NCBI GenBank assembly: GCA_943841885.1
Contig: CALSZZ010000002.1
Coordinates: 216,262 to 280,261, forward strand
Direction: 5' to 3'
From: Candidatus Thalassarchaeaceae archaeon
GTDB taxonomy: Archaea; Thermoplasmatota; Poseidoniia; Poseidoniales; Thalassarchaeaceae
DNA: 64,000 nt
Part shown: positions 26,996-35,712 of the stretch, one piece after another
Position numbering within the stretch: position 1 is the first letter of the stretch
Layout: each line of letters starts with the position of its first letter
Notes under the pieces: model-generated
The model's database searches: none
The model's input: the letters and a program-made list of their open reading frames with translations, nothing else
What the model was told of the DNA's origin: nothing
Made by a program: the position numbers and the translations under genes

Positions 26996-28735
26996 CTAGT
27001 TGAATTCATCCAAGCCTCTTTGTTCATAAGAACGAAATTTATCTAATTTAACTCGGTCTTTATCCTTATTTATTTTGTCTACTATACTCTCATCATATTC
27101 AATAACTGTTGGCTCATGCAAACTCTTCTCCTTTCTAACAAATTCAGATGACGAAATAATTTTTTCATCTAATTTAACTTTAAAATTATTTAACTTACTC
27201 TTTCCTATGTGATTTGAAAAAGATAAATTTCTACTAACTCTCCGAACAACTTTGTGCATATTTACTTCTCTTTTTAGTGCTGCAGCTCTAGAATTTTCAT
27301 CCCTTGTACCTTCTGCTATTAACACAATTACCTCGCCTTCTCTCTGCCTTCCTGTACGCCCTCTTCTCTGTATTGTTCTAGTCTCACTAGAAACGGGTTC
27401 GTAGAATATAACTAAATCTGCAGTCGGGATATCTAATCCTTCTTCTCCAACAGATGTTGAAATTAGTATATTGGCAGAACCGTCTCTAAATTCATCTAAT
27501 ATCTCAATTTGTTGTTTTGGCTTCAAGCCATCTCCGCTAGTTCTATTCGATTGTCCAATAAATTTAACAGGACGAGCATCCTTTAAATCATTTAATGCAT
27601 CATTCAAAACTTTTATTGTATCTCTAAAACTTGCAAAAACTATAATTTTACTATCTGAATTTCTTCTCAATCTTTCCCTAACTAACCTTCTCACAGCCCC
27701 TACTTTGGAATGAATTTCATCAATCTGTTTAATTTCTTTCAAAAGATTTTGTATCCTCCCATCTCTCATAAAATTCTTAACAGTTTTTTTTCTATTTTCT
27801 TCTTCTAGTCTTAGTAAAAATTCCTTTGAAGCAGCAGTTCCTTGACAGAGCATATGGTTGATTAAATGATGCAATCTCATTGCAGTACCAATTTGAGATA
27901 TTGAACTATATGCAGTTTTATCTCCTCTTTTGATTGCATTTTGAGCTCTGTCTATAGCATTAGATAATCCTATGTGATTAATCTCTCCCGGCATTACATA
28001 TATTCCACGTCTTCTTTCACGATCCACTATTCCCTTTTGCCAGATTATCAATGGATTAGTGAGTAATATTATTTCTTCAGGAACATTAACTTTAATTTCT
28101 TGAATCTCTAAATTTGATAGATATCTAGATAACATAGGATCGTTAGGTGATTTTAGATATATCCTTTCCAATTTTAAATTTCTACATATTTCTTCTACTT
28201 GTCCCATACTTGACCCTGGACTAGCAGTCATTGCCAGTACTAGTGGTTTTTCTAATTTTGAATTATATAATTTTCCAACTTGCGCCATTGCATGTTTCCC
28301 AATGCAATGATGGGCTTCATCGAATATCATCAAAGAGAATCTTTTTGGATCTAGAATCTCATTTACAATATCATTCCTCACTACCTGGGGTGTGGCTATG
28401 ATTAACTTTGAGGATAGCCACATCATAGATCTTTTTTTTACATTATCCTGGCCAGTTATTGTAATGGGTAATGTATCCTCTAGAGATAATACTTTCTTAA
28501 TTCCATTGAGATGTTGATTTACTAATGCAACAGTGGGTGCTATTAGTAGAATACTTCCTATATTTTCTCTCATTTTTTCTGCTATTGCCATCCATGCCAC
28601 TGCCGTTTTACCAGCAGCTGTAGGTAGGACTAACATCGTTGAACCGCTCAATGCTTCATTTACTGCTTCAAGTTGATATGCCCGTGCTTCGATAACATTC
28701 GAAACTAAGTTTGTATGTTGTATCGAGGGGTACAT
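26996..28735 (-). CDS. Hef/FANCM-family superfamily 2 helicase lacking the nuclease domain
   Basis: 579 residues. Motif I 'LPTAAGKTAVAWMA', motif II 'IFDEAHHC', motif III 'TASPG' and motif VI 'QRRGRTGRQREG' are present, with a helical insert between the two RecA lobes as in archaeal Hef and eukaryotic FANCM/Mph1. These enzymes remodel stalled forks and branched DNA. Full-length Hef carries an ERCC4-type nuclease after the helicase; here the protein ends in a short charged tail instead. It ends 1 base from the convergent HdrB-like gene. Confidence 0.83.
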   Translation of the reverse strand: MYPSIQHTNLVSNVIEARAYQLEAVNEALSGSTMLVLPTAAGKTAVAWMAIAEKMRENIGSILLIAPTVALVNQHLNGIKKVLSLEDTLPITITGQDNVKKRSMMWLSSKLIIATPQVVRNDIVNEILDPKRFSLMIFDEAHHCIGKHAMAQVGKLYNSKLEKPLVLAMTASPGSSMGQVEEICRNLKLERIYLKSPNDPMLSRYLSNLEIQEIKVNVPEEIILLTNPLIIWQKGIVDRERRRGIYVMPGEINHIGLSNAIDRAQNAIKRGDKTAYSSISQIGTAMRLHHLINHMLCQGTAASKEFLLRLEEENRKKTVKNFMRDGRIQNLLKEIKQIDEIHSKVGAVRRLVRERLRRNSDSKIIVFASFRDTIKVLNDALNDLKDARPVKFIGQSNRTSGDGLKPKQQIEILDEFRDGSANILISTSVGEEGLDIPTADLVIFYEPVSSETRTIQRRGRTGRQREGEVIVLIAEGTRDENSRAAALKREVNMHKVVRRVSRNLSFSNHIGKSKLNNFKVKLDEKIISSSEFVRKEKSLHEPTVIEYDESIVDKINKDKDRVKLDKFRSYEQRGLDEFN

Positions 28736-28760
28736 GATTTGGAGTGTTAGGGTGCATGGT

Positions 28761-28775
28761 TCAAAATATTTACAC
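28761..28775 (+). promoter_or_regulatory. Possible TATA element for the ribosomal protein operon
   Basis: The AT-rich 'TCAAAATATTTACAC' lies just upstream of the Hef gene's start, on the opposite strand, in the gap leading to uL3. An archaeal TATA box here would start transcription near 28795-28800 and give a leader of about 215 bases. No BRE is clear. Confidence 0.3.
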
Positions 28776-28837
28776 TAATTAAGAGCCAAATCATTGCATT
28801 GGTATAATCTTGAATCCCCGATTTGTTCAAATAGGGT

Positions 28838-28950
28838 ATGTTAGTCGGAAGGCCGCTCACAACGTGAGATACCAGACACCTTAGGCTCTGTTTAACATCC
28901 TGATTGTTGTTTTTACGCTCGTAAAATCGACAACGGTGTCACGGTATCTC
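28838..28950 (+). ncRNA. Structured leader RNA upstream of the ribosomal protein operon
   Basis: A long imperfect hairpin: GAGATACC-GACACC (28866-28880) pairs with GGTGTC-GGTATCTC (28935-28950), extended by GTTG/CAAC and TTTTAC-GCTC-GTAAAA at the tip. A competing fold pairs ATGTTA (28838-28843) with TAACAT (28893-28898) around a small hairpin CTCAC-AAC-GTGAG (28856-28868), using the same GAG bases. Exclusive folds suggest a switch or autoregulatory site, but it could be an independent RNA. A second small hairpin CCCGTTTACGGG (28974-28985) and the uL3 RBS 'AAAGGAG' follow. Confidence 0.5.
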
Positions 28951-29015
28951 CTTTACGTATTGGGTCCATTTAGCCCGTTTACGGGATTATTTGGTTAAAA
29001 AAGGAGAAATGCATT

Positions 29016-30101
29016 ATGGCAGATAAAAGTAAACCGCGCAGAGGTAGTATGGGCTATAGCCCTAGAAAACGCGCAGTAAGACAGTTCCCTCGTATTTCTT
29101 CATGGCCTAATGGAGATTCCTCAGAAGTTAAGGTACAAGGATTCGCAGGCTGGAAAGCAGGTATGACTCATATCCTAATGAAAGATAATAATCCAAATTC
29201 CACTTCTGCCGGGCAAGAGATAAGAAAAGCAGTTACTGTAGTCGAAACTCCTCCAATGAAGGTTCTCGCTGTACGTGGCTATCGTAATACTCCATATGGG
29301 ATGCAAACAGCAGGAGAGGTTTGGTCCAATATATCTGAATCAGGTCCTGAAGGATTAATGCCAAGATTAGCAAATGATACTAGAGGTAAGAGAGATATCG
29401 ATGAAGGAAGAAAACCTGCAAAGAGAGCAGGTCGGATTCCGTTGAGTAATGGAGAAAATATGGATAAATCTTTTGAAGCATTGAAAAATGAATCCAATAA
29501 TCTCTGTGAAATAAGACTAATTGTTGCTACTCAACCAACTTTAGTTAAGAGTATACCAACTAAAACTCCTGAAATAATGGAAGTTGGATTAGTTGGCGGA
29601 AACAATGATGAGAAATTAGATTGGGCAAAAGATAGATTAGGAAATTTCATAGGAGTAGAAGATGTTTTCAAAGTAGGCAGAGATATAGATGTTGTTGGCG
29701 TTACCAAAGGTAAAGGTTGGCAAGGCTCAATTAAGAGATGGGGTATCAAATTATTAAGTCATAAAAATAGTAAGCGCCGAAGACAAGGCGGAAATATGGG
29801 AGATTTCGGAACTGCATATGTGCGTAAAACAATAAGGCAAGCAGGACAAGTAGGATATCACAAGAGAACTGAATTAAATAAAAGAATTCTCCGAATATCT
29901 GACCCTGAAGAATCTGAAATTACTCCTGCTGGTGGTTTTCTACATTATGGAGAAGTTAATAATCCATATGTGGTATTCCAAGGCAGTCTACCAGGGCCAG
30001 CAAAAAGAATGCTTAGATTCCGTGATCCTATTCGTCCAAAAGCAGATCAACCTGAGGTAGAAATTACTTATCTCAGTACTTCTAGTAAGCAAGGTGTGTG
30101 A
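29016..30101 (+). CDS. rpl3: Large subunit ribosomal protein uL3
   Basis: 361 residues, archaeal/eukaryal length. 'GYSPRKRA', 'GFAGWKAGMTHI', 'DVVGVTKGKGWQGSIKRWG' and 'NKRILRI' are typical uL3 blocks; the central loop reaches the peptidyl-transferase centre. It opens the operon after an 'AAAGGAG' RBS and a structured leader. Confidence 0.97.
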   Translation: MADKSKPRRGSMGYSPRKRAVRQFPRISSWPNGDSSEVKVQGFAGWKAGMTHILMKDNNPNSTSAGQEIRKAVTVVETPPMKVLAVRGYRNTPYGMQTAGEVWSNISESGPEGLMPRLANDTRGKRDIDEGRKPAKRAGRIPLSNGENMDKSFEALKNESNNLCEIRLIVATQPTLVKSIPTKTPEIMEVGLVGGNNDEKLDWAKDRLGNFIGVEDVFKVGRDIDVVGVTKGKGWQGSIKRWGIKLLSHKNSKRRRQGGNMGDFGTAYVRKTIRQAGQVGYHKRTELNKRILRISDPEESEITPAGGFLHYGEVNNPYVVFQGSLPGPAKRMLRFRDPIRPKADQPEVEITYLSTSSKQGV

Positions 30102-30106
30102 TTATT

Positions 30107-30985
30107 TTGAAGATAAAAGCATATAATTTGGTTAATTCAGTAATTCAAGAAGAGTTAGATGCAGGGTTATTAGCAGAATCTTATGAAGTATCAATAAAAG
30201 ATGGTAAAAATATTACTCTTCCTGATGTTTTTAATTCTGAAATACGTCAAGATTTAGTTAAATCGGCAGTTCATGCTTCAAGAGCAAATAGGAGACAACC
30301 ATACGGCCATCGAGAACATGATGGAAAGAAATCTCCACAACCTGGAATGAAGCATTCTGTAGAATGGTGGGGTAAAGGAAGAGGTGTTTCACGTATTATG
30401 AGGAAAACCGGTCAAAGGACTGGGGCACAAAATCCTCATACAAGAGGAGGAAGAAGGGCTCATGGTCCGATGGTGGCAAAAGACTGGTCGCAGAAATTAA
30501 ATTCTAAACAAAGGCTAATGGCTAGAAATTCTGCAATTACTGCATCTGTCGATAAATCAATTGTTTCTGCTAGAGGTCATAAATTTAGTGAAGATATTAG
30601 ATTTCCTATTATCATAGGAGATTATGTTGAATCGAGAGATAATGCCGATGAGAAATATGATCTAGAAACCATTCCGCTACAATATTCAACTCGAAAATTC
30701 GTGGCTATGATGGAAGGATTGGGCTTAGCAGATGACCTCATTCGTGCCAAAGAAGGTAGAAAAATAAGAGCCGGCAAAGCTACAATGAGGGGGCGTAAAT
30801 ATAGAACCCCAAAGAGTGTTTTACTTGTCGTTTCTAAGAAAGAAGGATTACATAAGGCAGCTAAAAATGTCCCAGGAGTAGACGTAGTAGCCTCTAAAGA
30901 TCTGTGTGCTGAGGATTTAGCACCCGGTGGAGATATGGGCAGACTCACAGTATGGACTAAGTCAGCCATTGAGGAGTTGGAGTGA
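30107..30985 (+). CDS. rpl4: Large subunit ribosomal protein uL4
   Basis: 292 residues. 'SRANRRQPYGHREHDGKKSP', 'WGKGRGVSRIMRKTGQRTGAQNPHTRGGRRAHGP' form the long loop that lines the exit tunnel. The TTG at 30107 is preferred because the 'AGGTGTGTG' RBS lies 8-12 bases before it; the track's GTG at 30098 is inside that RBS. Confidence 0.95.
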   Translation: MKIKAYNLVNSVIQEELDAGLLAESYEVSIKDGKNITLPDVFNSEIRQDLVKSAVHASRANRRQPYGHREHDGKKSPQPGMKHSVEWWGKGRGVSRIMRKTGQRTGAQNPHTRGGRRAHGPMVAKDWSQKLNSKQRLMARNSAITASVDKSIVSARGHKFSEDIRFPIIIGDYVESRDNADEKYDLETIPLQYSTRKFVAMMEGLGLADDLIRAKEGRKIRAGKATMRGRKYRTPKSVLLVVSKKEGLHKAAKNVPGVDVVASKDLCAEDLAPGGDMGRLTVWTKSAIEELE

Positions 30986-30990
30986 TTTTT

Positions 30991-31281
30991 ATGGTAGATC
31001 CTTACAGTATAATATTAATGCCTTGGATTACTGAAAAAACATTAGAGGCAAGAAGGGTAGCAGACTTTGATGGGTCATATAAAGAAAATAATAACAGAAT
31101 AGAATTTATCGTAAGGCGTGAGGCTACTAAGCCACAAATACGTGATGCTGTGGAAAAACTTTTGGATGTTAAGGTAGCCAAAGTAAATACAAAAATAACT
31201 CGTTCTGGTAAACATGCTAGCATTCGCTTAGCAGAAGGTTATGATGCAGAAGAGGCTGCGCTTAAGTTAGGCGCGTTTTAA
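30991..31281 (+). CDS. rpl23: Large subunit ribosomal protein uL23
   Basis: 96 residues from the ATG at 30991 ('MVDPYSIILMPWITEKT'), which follows 'GGAGTGA'. 'FIVRREATKPQIRDAVEKLLDVKVAKVNT' is the family core. It sits at the tunnel exit and docks SRP and the translocon. Confidence 0.96.
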   Translation: MVDPYSIILMPWITEKTLEARRVADFDGSYKENNNRIEFIVRREATKPQIRDAVEKLLDVKVAKVNTKITRSGKHASIRLAEGYDAEEAALKLGAF

Positions 31282-31293
31282 TGAGGTGGTATT

Positions 31294-32007
31294 ATGGGTA
31301 AAAGAACACGTTCACAACGCCAAGGATCAAGTCCTAAAAATAAAGTTAGTTCTCACCGTTTTCCTGCAAGTAATAAACTTCCACGAAAATCTGATGAAGT
31401 TGGAGAAATTATCGATCTTATCCATAGCCCTGCACATACAGCTCCTCTCGCAAAAATTAAATTCGATGATGGTACAATAAGTCATTTCGCAGCACCAGAG
31501 GGGATATCTGTCGGACAAAATATTGCCTTTGGAGAAAATGTAACCTTAAGGCCAGGTAATGTGACAACATTGGATAGAATTCCTGAAGGTACTCCAGTTT
31601 GTAATGTAGAATCAAGGCCAGGAGATGGAGGCAAATTCGCCAGATCAGGAGGTAATTCCGCTATTTTAGAAACTCGTATGGATGATACTGTGCGAGTTCG
31701 CTTGCCAAGTGGTAGGTTGAAGGAACTACCTTCTAAATGCCGAGCAACTATTGGAGTCTTGGGTGGCCATGGAAGAACTGACAAGCCACTGATGAAAGCT
31801 GGTGCAGCACATCATAGAGCAAAAGCAAGAGGAAAATTGTATCCATCAGTCAGCGGAGTCGCGATGAATCCAGTTGATCATCCTCACGGTGGAGGAAATC
31901 ATCAAGCTGTTCACGGTCCCAACTCTGTTAGCCGAAATGCTCCGCCTGGTCAAAAGGTCGGAAATATAGCACCTAGTAGGACAGGTAGAGGAAGAAGGAA
32001 GGAGTAG
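31294..32007 (+). CDS. rpl2: Large subunit ribosomal protein uL2
   Basis: 237 residues. 'SRPGDGGKFARSGGNSA' and 'GVAMNPVDHPHGGGNHQ' are the signature segments; the latter contains the conserved histidine near the peptidyl-transferase centre. RBS 'GAGGTGG' 8 bases before the ATG. Confidence 0.97.
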   Translation: MGKRTRSQRQGSSPKNKVSSHRFPASNKLPRKSDEVGEIIDLIHSPAHTAPLAKIKFDDGTISHFAAPEGISVGQNIAFGENVTLRPGNVTTLDRIPEGTPVCNVESRPGDGGKFARSGGNSAILETRMDDTVRVRLPSGRLKELPSKCRATIGVLGGHGRTDKPLMKAGAAHHRAKARGKLYPSVSGVAMNPVDHPHGGGNHQAVHGPNSVSRNAPPGQKVGNIAPSRTGRGRRKE

Positions 32008-32015
32008 TGTAAAAG

Positions 32016-32516
32016 ATGGCCCGTAAATCCAAAAAAATGTTCCGCTCCCCTAAACTTGCTAGACGTCAAGCAAGGAAGAGAAGATCAAAAATAAGTGAAC
32101 GTAGGAAGAAAGAATTCTTGTGGAGAGGATATACTCTTCAAGAACTATTGTCTCTTCCATTATACCCTCCAATGGATAGTCCTGATTCTGATAGTATTGC
32201 AACCCTTATGCCCTCTCGTGCCAAGCGTTCATTAGCCCGAGGATTAAATCCCGAGTGTGAAAAACTTCTTTTGAAAATAAGAGAAAATAAAGATCAAAAA
32301 ATAGTAAGAACACATTGTAGAGGAATGTATGTACTCCCAGAAATGGTTGGTACCACAATCGGTATCCATAACGGTAGGATGTTTGTAAACGTAGAAATAA
32401 TTCCCGAGATGATCGGTCATGCATTAGGAGAATTTGCAAGGACGAGAAATTCAGTAACACATACTGGACCGGGCGTAGGTGCTACCCGTTCATCACAGCA
32501 CGTTTCATTAAAGTGA
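32016..32516 (+). CDS. rps19: Small subunit ribosomal protein uS19
   Basis: 166 residues. The C-terminal core '[46 protein letters not shown]' is clear. An N-terminal basic extension of about 35 residues ('[23 protein letters not shown]') is longer than in many archaea. Confidence 0.96.
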   Translation: MARKSKKMFRSPKLARRQARKRRSKISERRKKEFLWRGYTLQELLSLPLYPPMDSPDSDSIATLMPSRAKRSLARGLNPECEKLLLKIRENKDQKIVRTHCRGMYVLPEMVGTTIGIHNGRMFVNVEIIPEMIGHALGEFARTRNSVTHTGPGVGATRSSQHVSLK

Positions 32517-32525
32517 GGTTAGTAT

Positions 32526-33050
32526 ATGAGTAGAGAAGTAGGAAAACCACAATCTGGATATACACAACTTTTGGATGGTTCATACCTAGCTACTGCTAGA
32601 GCTGTAAATATTAATTGTCATCATAAACACTGCTATCACATAGCAAAGGCCCTAAGGGGAATGAATGCCTCTGACGCCCTCTCATATCTTGACGATGTAA
32701 TTAATAAAAAGAAAGCTATTCCTTACACCCGACGTTCTAGAAAAGGAAGGGGAGGCAATACAATGGCAGGTCATAGAAAAGGTAAAGTCGGACCTGGCAA
32801 ATATCCTAATAAAGCATCAAAAGAATTCTCTAAATTAATTTCTAGTGCTATGGATAATGCACGCCAAAGATATGATACTATAGAACCAGATGACATGATG
32901 ATTACTCATGTTGCAGCACACAGAGGTCAAGTTGCTACTAATTGGCGACCTAGGGCCCAGGGTCGTGCAACACCAAGTAATCACTATCAGGTTAATTTAG
33001 AAATATTCTTAGAATATTTCGGTGACGAAGAAGAAGAGGATGAATTCTGA
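32526..33050 (+). CDS. rpl22: Large subunit ribosomal protein uL22
   Basis: 174 residues. 'KHCYHIAKALRGMNASDALSYLDDVI' and 'MITHVAAHRGQVATNWRPRAQGRATPSNHYQVNLEIFLE' show the tunnel-lining hairpin. Acidic C-terminal tail 'GDEEEEDEF'. Confidence 0.96.
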   Translation: MSREVGKPQSGYTQLLDGSYLATARAVNINCHHKHCYHIAKALRGMNASDALSYLDDVINKKKAIPYTRRSRKGRGGNTMAGHRKGKVGPGKYPNKASKEFSKLISSAMDNARQRYDTIEPDDMMITHVAAHRGQVATNWRPRAQGRATPSNHYQVNLEIFLEYFGDEEEEDEF

Positions 33051-33059
33051 GGTGAAATA

Positions 33060-33758
33060 ATGGGTCAAAATACAATACGCACATTACTCAATAGAAATGT
33101 TGAACGCCAACTAGTTCGTGAATATCTTCTAAAAGAAACTGAAAAAGCAGGTTTCGGTGGACTAACATTCAATCGTACTCCAGAAGGAACAAAGGTGACT
33201 CTAAAGGCAGAACAGGTTGGCCGAGTTATTGGCCGTAGAGGAAAAGTAATCCACGAATTACAACGTAGACTCCAAGAAGACTTTAACCTTCATGAGCCAC
33301 AATTAGAAGTAGATGAAATAGAAGAATCTAGGCTAAATGCTCAGGTAATGGCAAGTCGTTTGGCTAGCTCTTTAGAGAGAGGATGGTTTTTCCGTCGTGC
33401 AGGCCACAGTACAGCTCAGAATATTATGGATGCAGGAGCAAGAGGTTGTCTAGTTATATTAAGTGGTAAAATAACTGGGGCCAGGCATAGAGTTGAGAAA
33501 TTTCAGCAGGGTCATATAAAATTCTGTGGAGAAACTGCATTAGAATTCATGGATACCGGCTTTTCTACTGCAGTTAAGAAGTTAGGAACTATAGGTTGTA
33601 CTGTAAGAATAATGCGAAAAGGAATAAAATTACCTCATGAAGTTACAGTACTGGAACGCCATGAGGCTGGTCTACCTGCTTTAGAACAAGTAGCAATGAT
33701 AAAACCAGAACAAGACGCAGAATCTATGAATATTCCCGAATCCAAGGAGGAAGAATGA
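33060..33758 (+). CDS. rps3: Small subunit ribosomal protein uS3
   Basis: 232 residues. The KH domain motif 'VGRVIGRRGKVIHELQRRL' and the C-terminal 'GARGCLVILSGKITGARHRVEKFQQG' are visible. It forms part of the mRNA entry site. Confidence 0.97.
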   Translation: MGQNTIRTLLNRNVERQLVREYLLKETEKAGFGGLTFNRTPEGTKVTLKAEQVGRVIGRRGKVIHELQRRLQEDFNLHEPQLEVDEIEESRLNAQVMASRLASSLERGWFFRRAGHSTAQNIMDAGARGCLVILSGKITGARHRVEKFQQGHIKFCGETALEFMDTGFSTAVKKLGTIGCTVRIMRKGIKLPHEVTVLERHEAGLPALEQVAMIKPEQDAESMNIPESKEEE

Positions 33759-33964
33759 ACATGTCACACGTCAAGTCTAGAGATATAGATTCTATGAACT
33801 TAGAACAACGTGAAAGACGTCTCGTAGAATTGAAAGAAGAATTATTACAATTACGCGCACAACAAGCACTTGGTGGATCTTCAGCAGATTCTGGTGCTTA
33901 CAAACAAACTCGTAGGTCTATAGCCCGCCTAATTACAAAAATTAACCAGGGGCAAGTGGAGTAG
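33755..33964 (+). CDS. rpl29: Large subunit ribosomal protein uL29
   Basis: 69 residues, two-helix protein ('RERRLVELKEELLQLRAQQALG', 'TRRSIARLITKINQ'). The ATG overlaps the uS3 stop (ATGA); an in-frame ATG at 33761 is an alternative start. Confidence 0.94.
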   Translation: MNMSHVKSRDIDSMNLEQRERRLVELKEELLQLRAQQALGGSSADSGAYKQTRRSIARLITKINQGQVE

Positions 33965-33970
33965 AAATAA

Positions 33971-34270
33971 ATGGCAGGTATATGTAATCTATGTGGATTG
34001 CCAAATGAATTATGTATATGTCAAGAAATAGCAAAAGAACAACAAAAAGCAATAATATCAGTAGTTAAAAGGAGATATGGTAAAATGGTTACTATGATTG
34101 AAGGAATAGATGATACTGCTATTGATATAAGTCAACTCGCAAAGATTTTGAAAAGTTCATGTGCTAGCGGAGGAACTGTTAAAGATCGTATAATAGAACT
34201 CCAAGGAGACCACAAAAAAAGGGCTTCGAAAGTTCTCGAACAGAATGGTTACAGAGTGGAGGTACGCTAA
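33971..34270 (+). CDS. Translation initiation factor SUI1/eIF1-like
   Basis: 99 residues. 'AIISVVKRRYGKMVTMIEGID', 'LAKILKSSCASGGTVKDRIIELQGDH' is the SUI1 fold signature, preceded by a small cysteine motif ('CNLCGLPNELCIC') typical of archaeal aIF1. It monitors start-codon selection on the small subunit. Usual archaeal place between uL29 and Rpp29. Confidence 0.95.
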   Translation: MAGICNLCGLPNELCICQEIAKEQQKAIISVVKRRYGKMVTMIEGIDDTAIDISQLAKILKSSCASGGTVKDRIIELQGDHKKRASKVLEQNGYRVEVR

Positions 34271-34531
34271 ATGTCAGATGTGATTAATATGCCTTGGATT
34301 TCTCGAATTCTTCAAGTTACCAAATCAACTGATTCATCCCTTGAAGGAGTAAGCGGCATGATAATGAACGAGACAAAAAACACTATTTTGATTGATTCAA
34401 AAGGTAAAGATTTGTTATTGGCTAAGAACGTAATAAGTTTTACTCTTGACGGAAATGATAAAGAAATAGATGGTAAAATAGTATCTCAAAGACCTGAAAA
34501 TAGAATAAATAAAAAATATAGGAGGAATTAA
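34271..34531 (+). CDS. rnp1: RNase P protein subunit Rpp29 (Pop4)
   Basis: 86 residues. 'SLEGVSGMIMNETKNTILIDSKGKDLLLAKNVISFTL' is the Sm-like barrel of archaeal Rpp29, which aids cleavage of pre-tRNA 5' leaders by RNase P RNA. It starts directly after the SUI1 stop. Confidence 0.88.
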   Translation: MSDVINMPWISRILQVTKSTDSSLEGVSGMIMNETKNTILIDSKGKDLLLAKNVISFTLDGNDKEIDGKIVSQRPENRINKKYRRN

Positions 34532-34532
34532 A

Positions 34533-34865
34533 GTGAGAGATATTGGAGTAGATGTAGAACCTCCCAAAGGAGAATGGGATGGAAATATGAATTGTCCTTT
34601 CTATGGGAATCTAAGAGTAAGGGGTCAAATAATCGAAGGTATAGTTTCTACATCTTCAATGACTGATGCGATAGTTGTTGAAAGAAGAATGGAGAGATAC
34701 ATGAAGAAGTATGAAAGATATGAGAAACGAACTCGACGTTACTCAGCACATCTTCCTTCATGCATAGGTGAAATTAATCCAGGTGATAAGGTTCGAATTA
34801 TGGAGTGTAGACCTCTATCTAAAACTATCAAATTTTGTGTTATTGAAATGGAGGAGAGTAAATGA
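34533..34865 (+). CDS. rps17: Small subunit ribosomal protein uS17
   Basis: 110 residues with GTG start after 'AGGAGG'. 'LRVRGQIIEGIVSTSSMTDAIVVERRMERYMKKYERYEKRTRRYSAHLPSC' and 'GDKVRIMECRPLSKTIKFCVIE' are diagnostic. Confidence 0.96.
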   Translation: MRDIGVDVEPPKGEWDGNMNCPFYGNLRVRGQIIEGIVSTSSMTDAIVVERRMERYMKKYERYEKRTRRYSAHLPSCIGEINPGDKVRIMECRPLSKTIKFCVIEMEESK

Positions 34866-35260
34866 AAGGAATAGCAGGGAAGGTAACTGCAGGTTTGCCT
34901 ACCCAAGCAAAGCTAGATTGTGCTGATAATACTGGTGCAAAAATTGTTCAAGTAATCAATGTCCCAAAAAAGGGAGGCGTTGCGAGTAGATATCCAGCTG
35001 CAGGAGTTGGAGACATGATTCGTGTTACCGTTCGCAGAGGAACTCCCGAGACAAGAAGACAAATATTTACTGCAGTAATAATCAGACAAACACGGCCATT
35101 TAGAAGAGTTGATGGGACATGGGTGAGATTCGAAGATAATGCATGTGTATTAACTAATGAAAGAGGAGATATACAGGGTTCAGATATCAAAGGGCCGGTA
35201 AGTCGTGAAGCTGCAGAAAGGTGGCCACGTATCGCTGCAACGGCTAAGCAAATTGTATGA
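34862..35260 (+). CDS. rpl14: Large subunit ribosomal protein uL14
   Basis: 132 residues. 'LDCADNTGAKIVQVINV', 'VRRGTPETRRQIFTAVIIRQ' and 'FEDNACVLTNERGDIQGSDIKGPV' are family blocks. The start overlaps the uS17 stop by four bases. Confidence 0.97.
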   Translation: MKGIAGKVTAGLPTQAKLDCADNTGAKIVQVINVPKKGGVASRYPAAGVGDMIRVTVRRGTPETRRQIFTAVIIRQTRPFRRVDGTWVRFEDNACVLTNERGDIQGSDIKGPVSREAAERWPRIAATAKQIV

Positions 35261-35271
35261 GGTGTAAATAT

Positions 35272-35712
35272 ATGGTAAGTAAAAAACCCGGAAAACAACG
35301 CCAAGAGCAGAGAAAATCTCCGTTACACATCAAACGTAAAAGAATGAGAGCAAGATTAGTCTCAGATGATCCTGAACTAATTTATGTCCGAACAGTAACT
35401 GTTCGTGTTGGCGATGAAGTAGAAGTATTAAGGGGAGATTTCAGTCACCCTAATAGCGTTAAAAGCGAATCAAGGGGCAAAAGACTTGGACAAACTAGGG
35501 GGCGAGCAGGAGTTAAATCCAAAGTAGTTGGAATTGATTCAAAGAACAACCGAGTATTCATAGAAGGTCTCACACAAAATACTGCTGACGGGAAAGAAGA
35601 AGCAGTCCCAATACGCCCTTCAAACATAATTGTTACAAAATTGTATGAAGGGGACCCATTGAGAATCAAAAGAATAACAGAAAGATCATCCGCAGGAGGT
35701 TCAGTAGAATGA
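35272..35712 (+). CDS. rpl24: Large subunit ribosomal protein uL24
   Basis: 146 residues from the ATG at 35272, preceded by 'GAGGTG'; the track start at 35257 adds five unlikely residues. The KOW motif is 'VRVGDEVEVLRGDF'; 'SPLHIKRKRMRARLV' is typical of archaeal uL24. Confidence 0.95.
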   Translation: MVSKKPGKQRQEQRKSPLHIKRKRMRARLVSDDPELIYVRTVTVRVGDEVEVLRGDFSHPNSVKSESRGKRLGQTRGRAGVKSKVVGIDSKNNRVFIEGLTQNTADGKEEAVPIRPSNIIVTKLYEGDPLRIKRITERSSAGGSVE

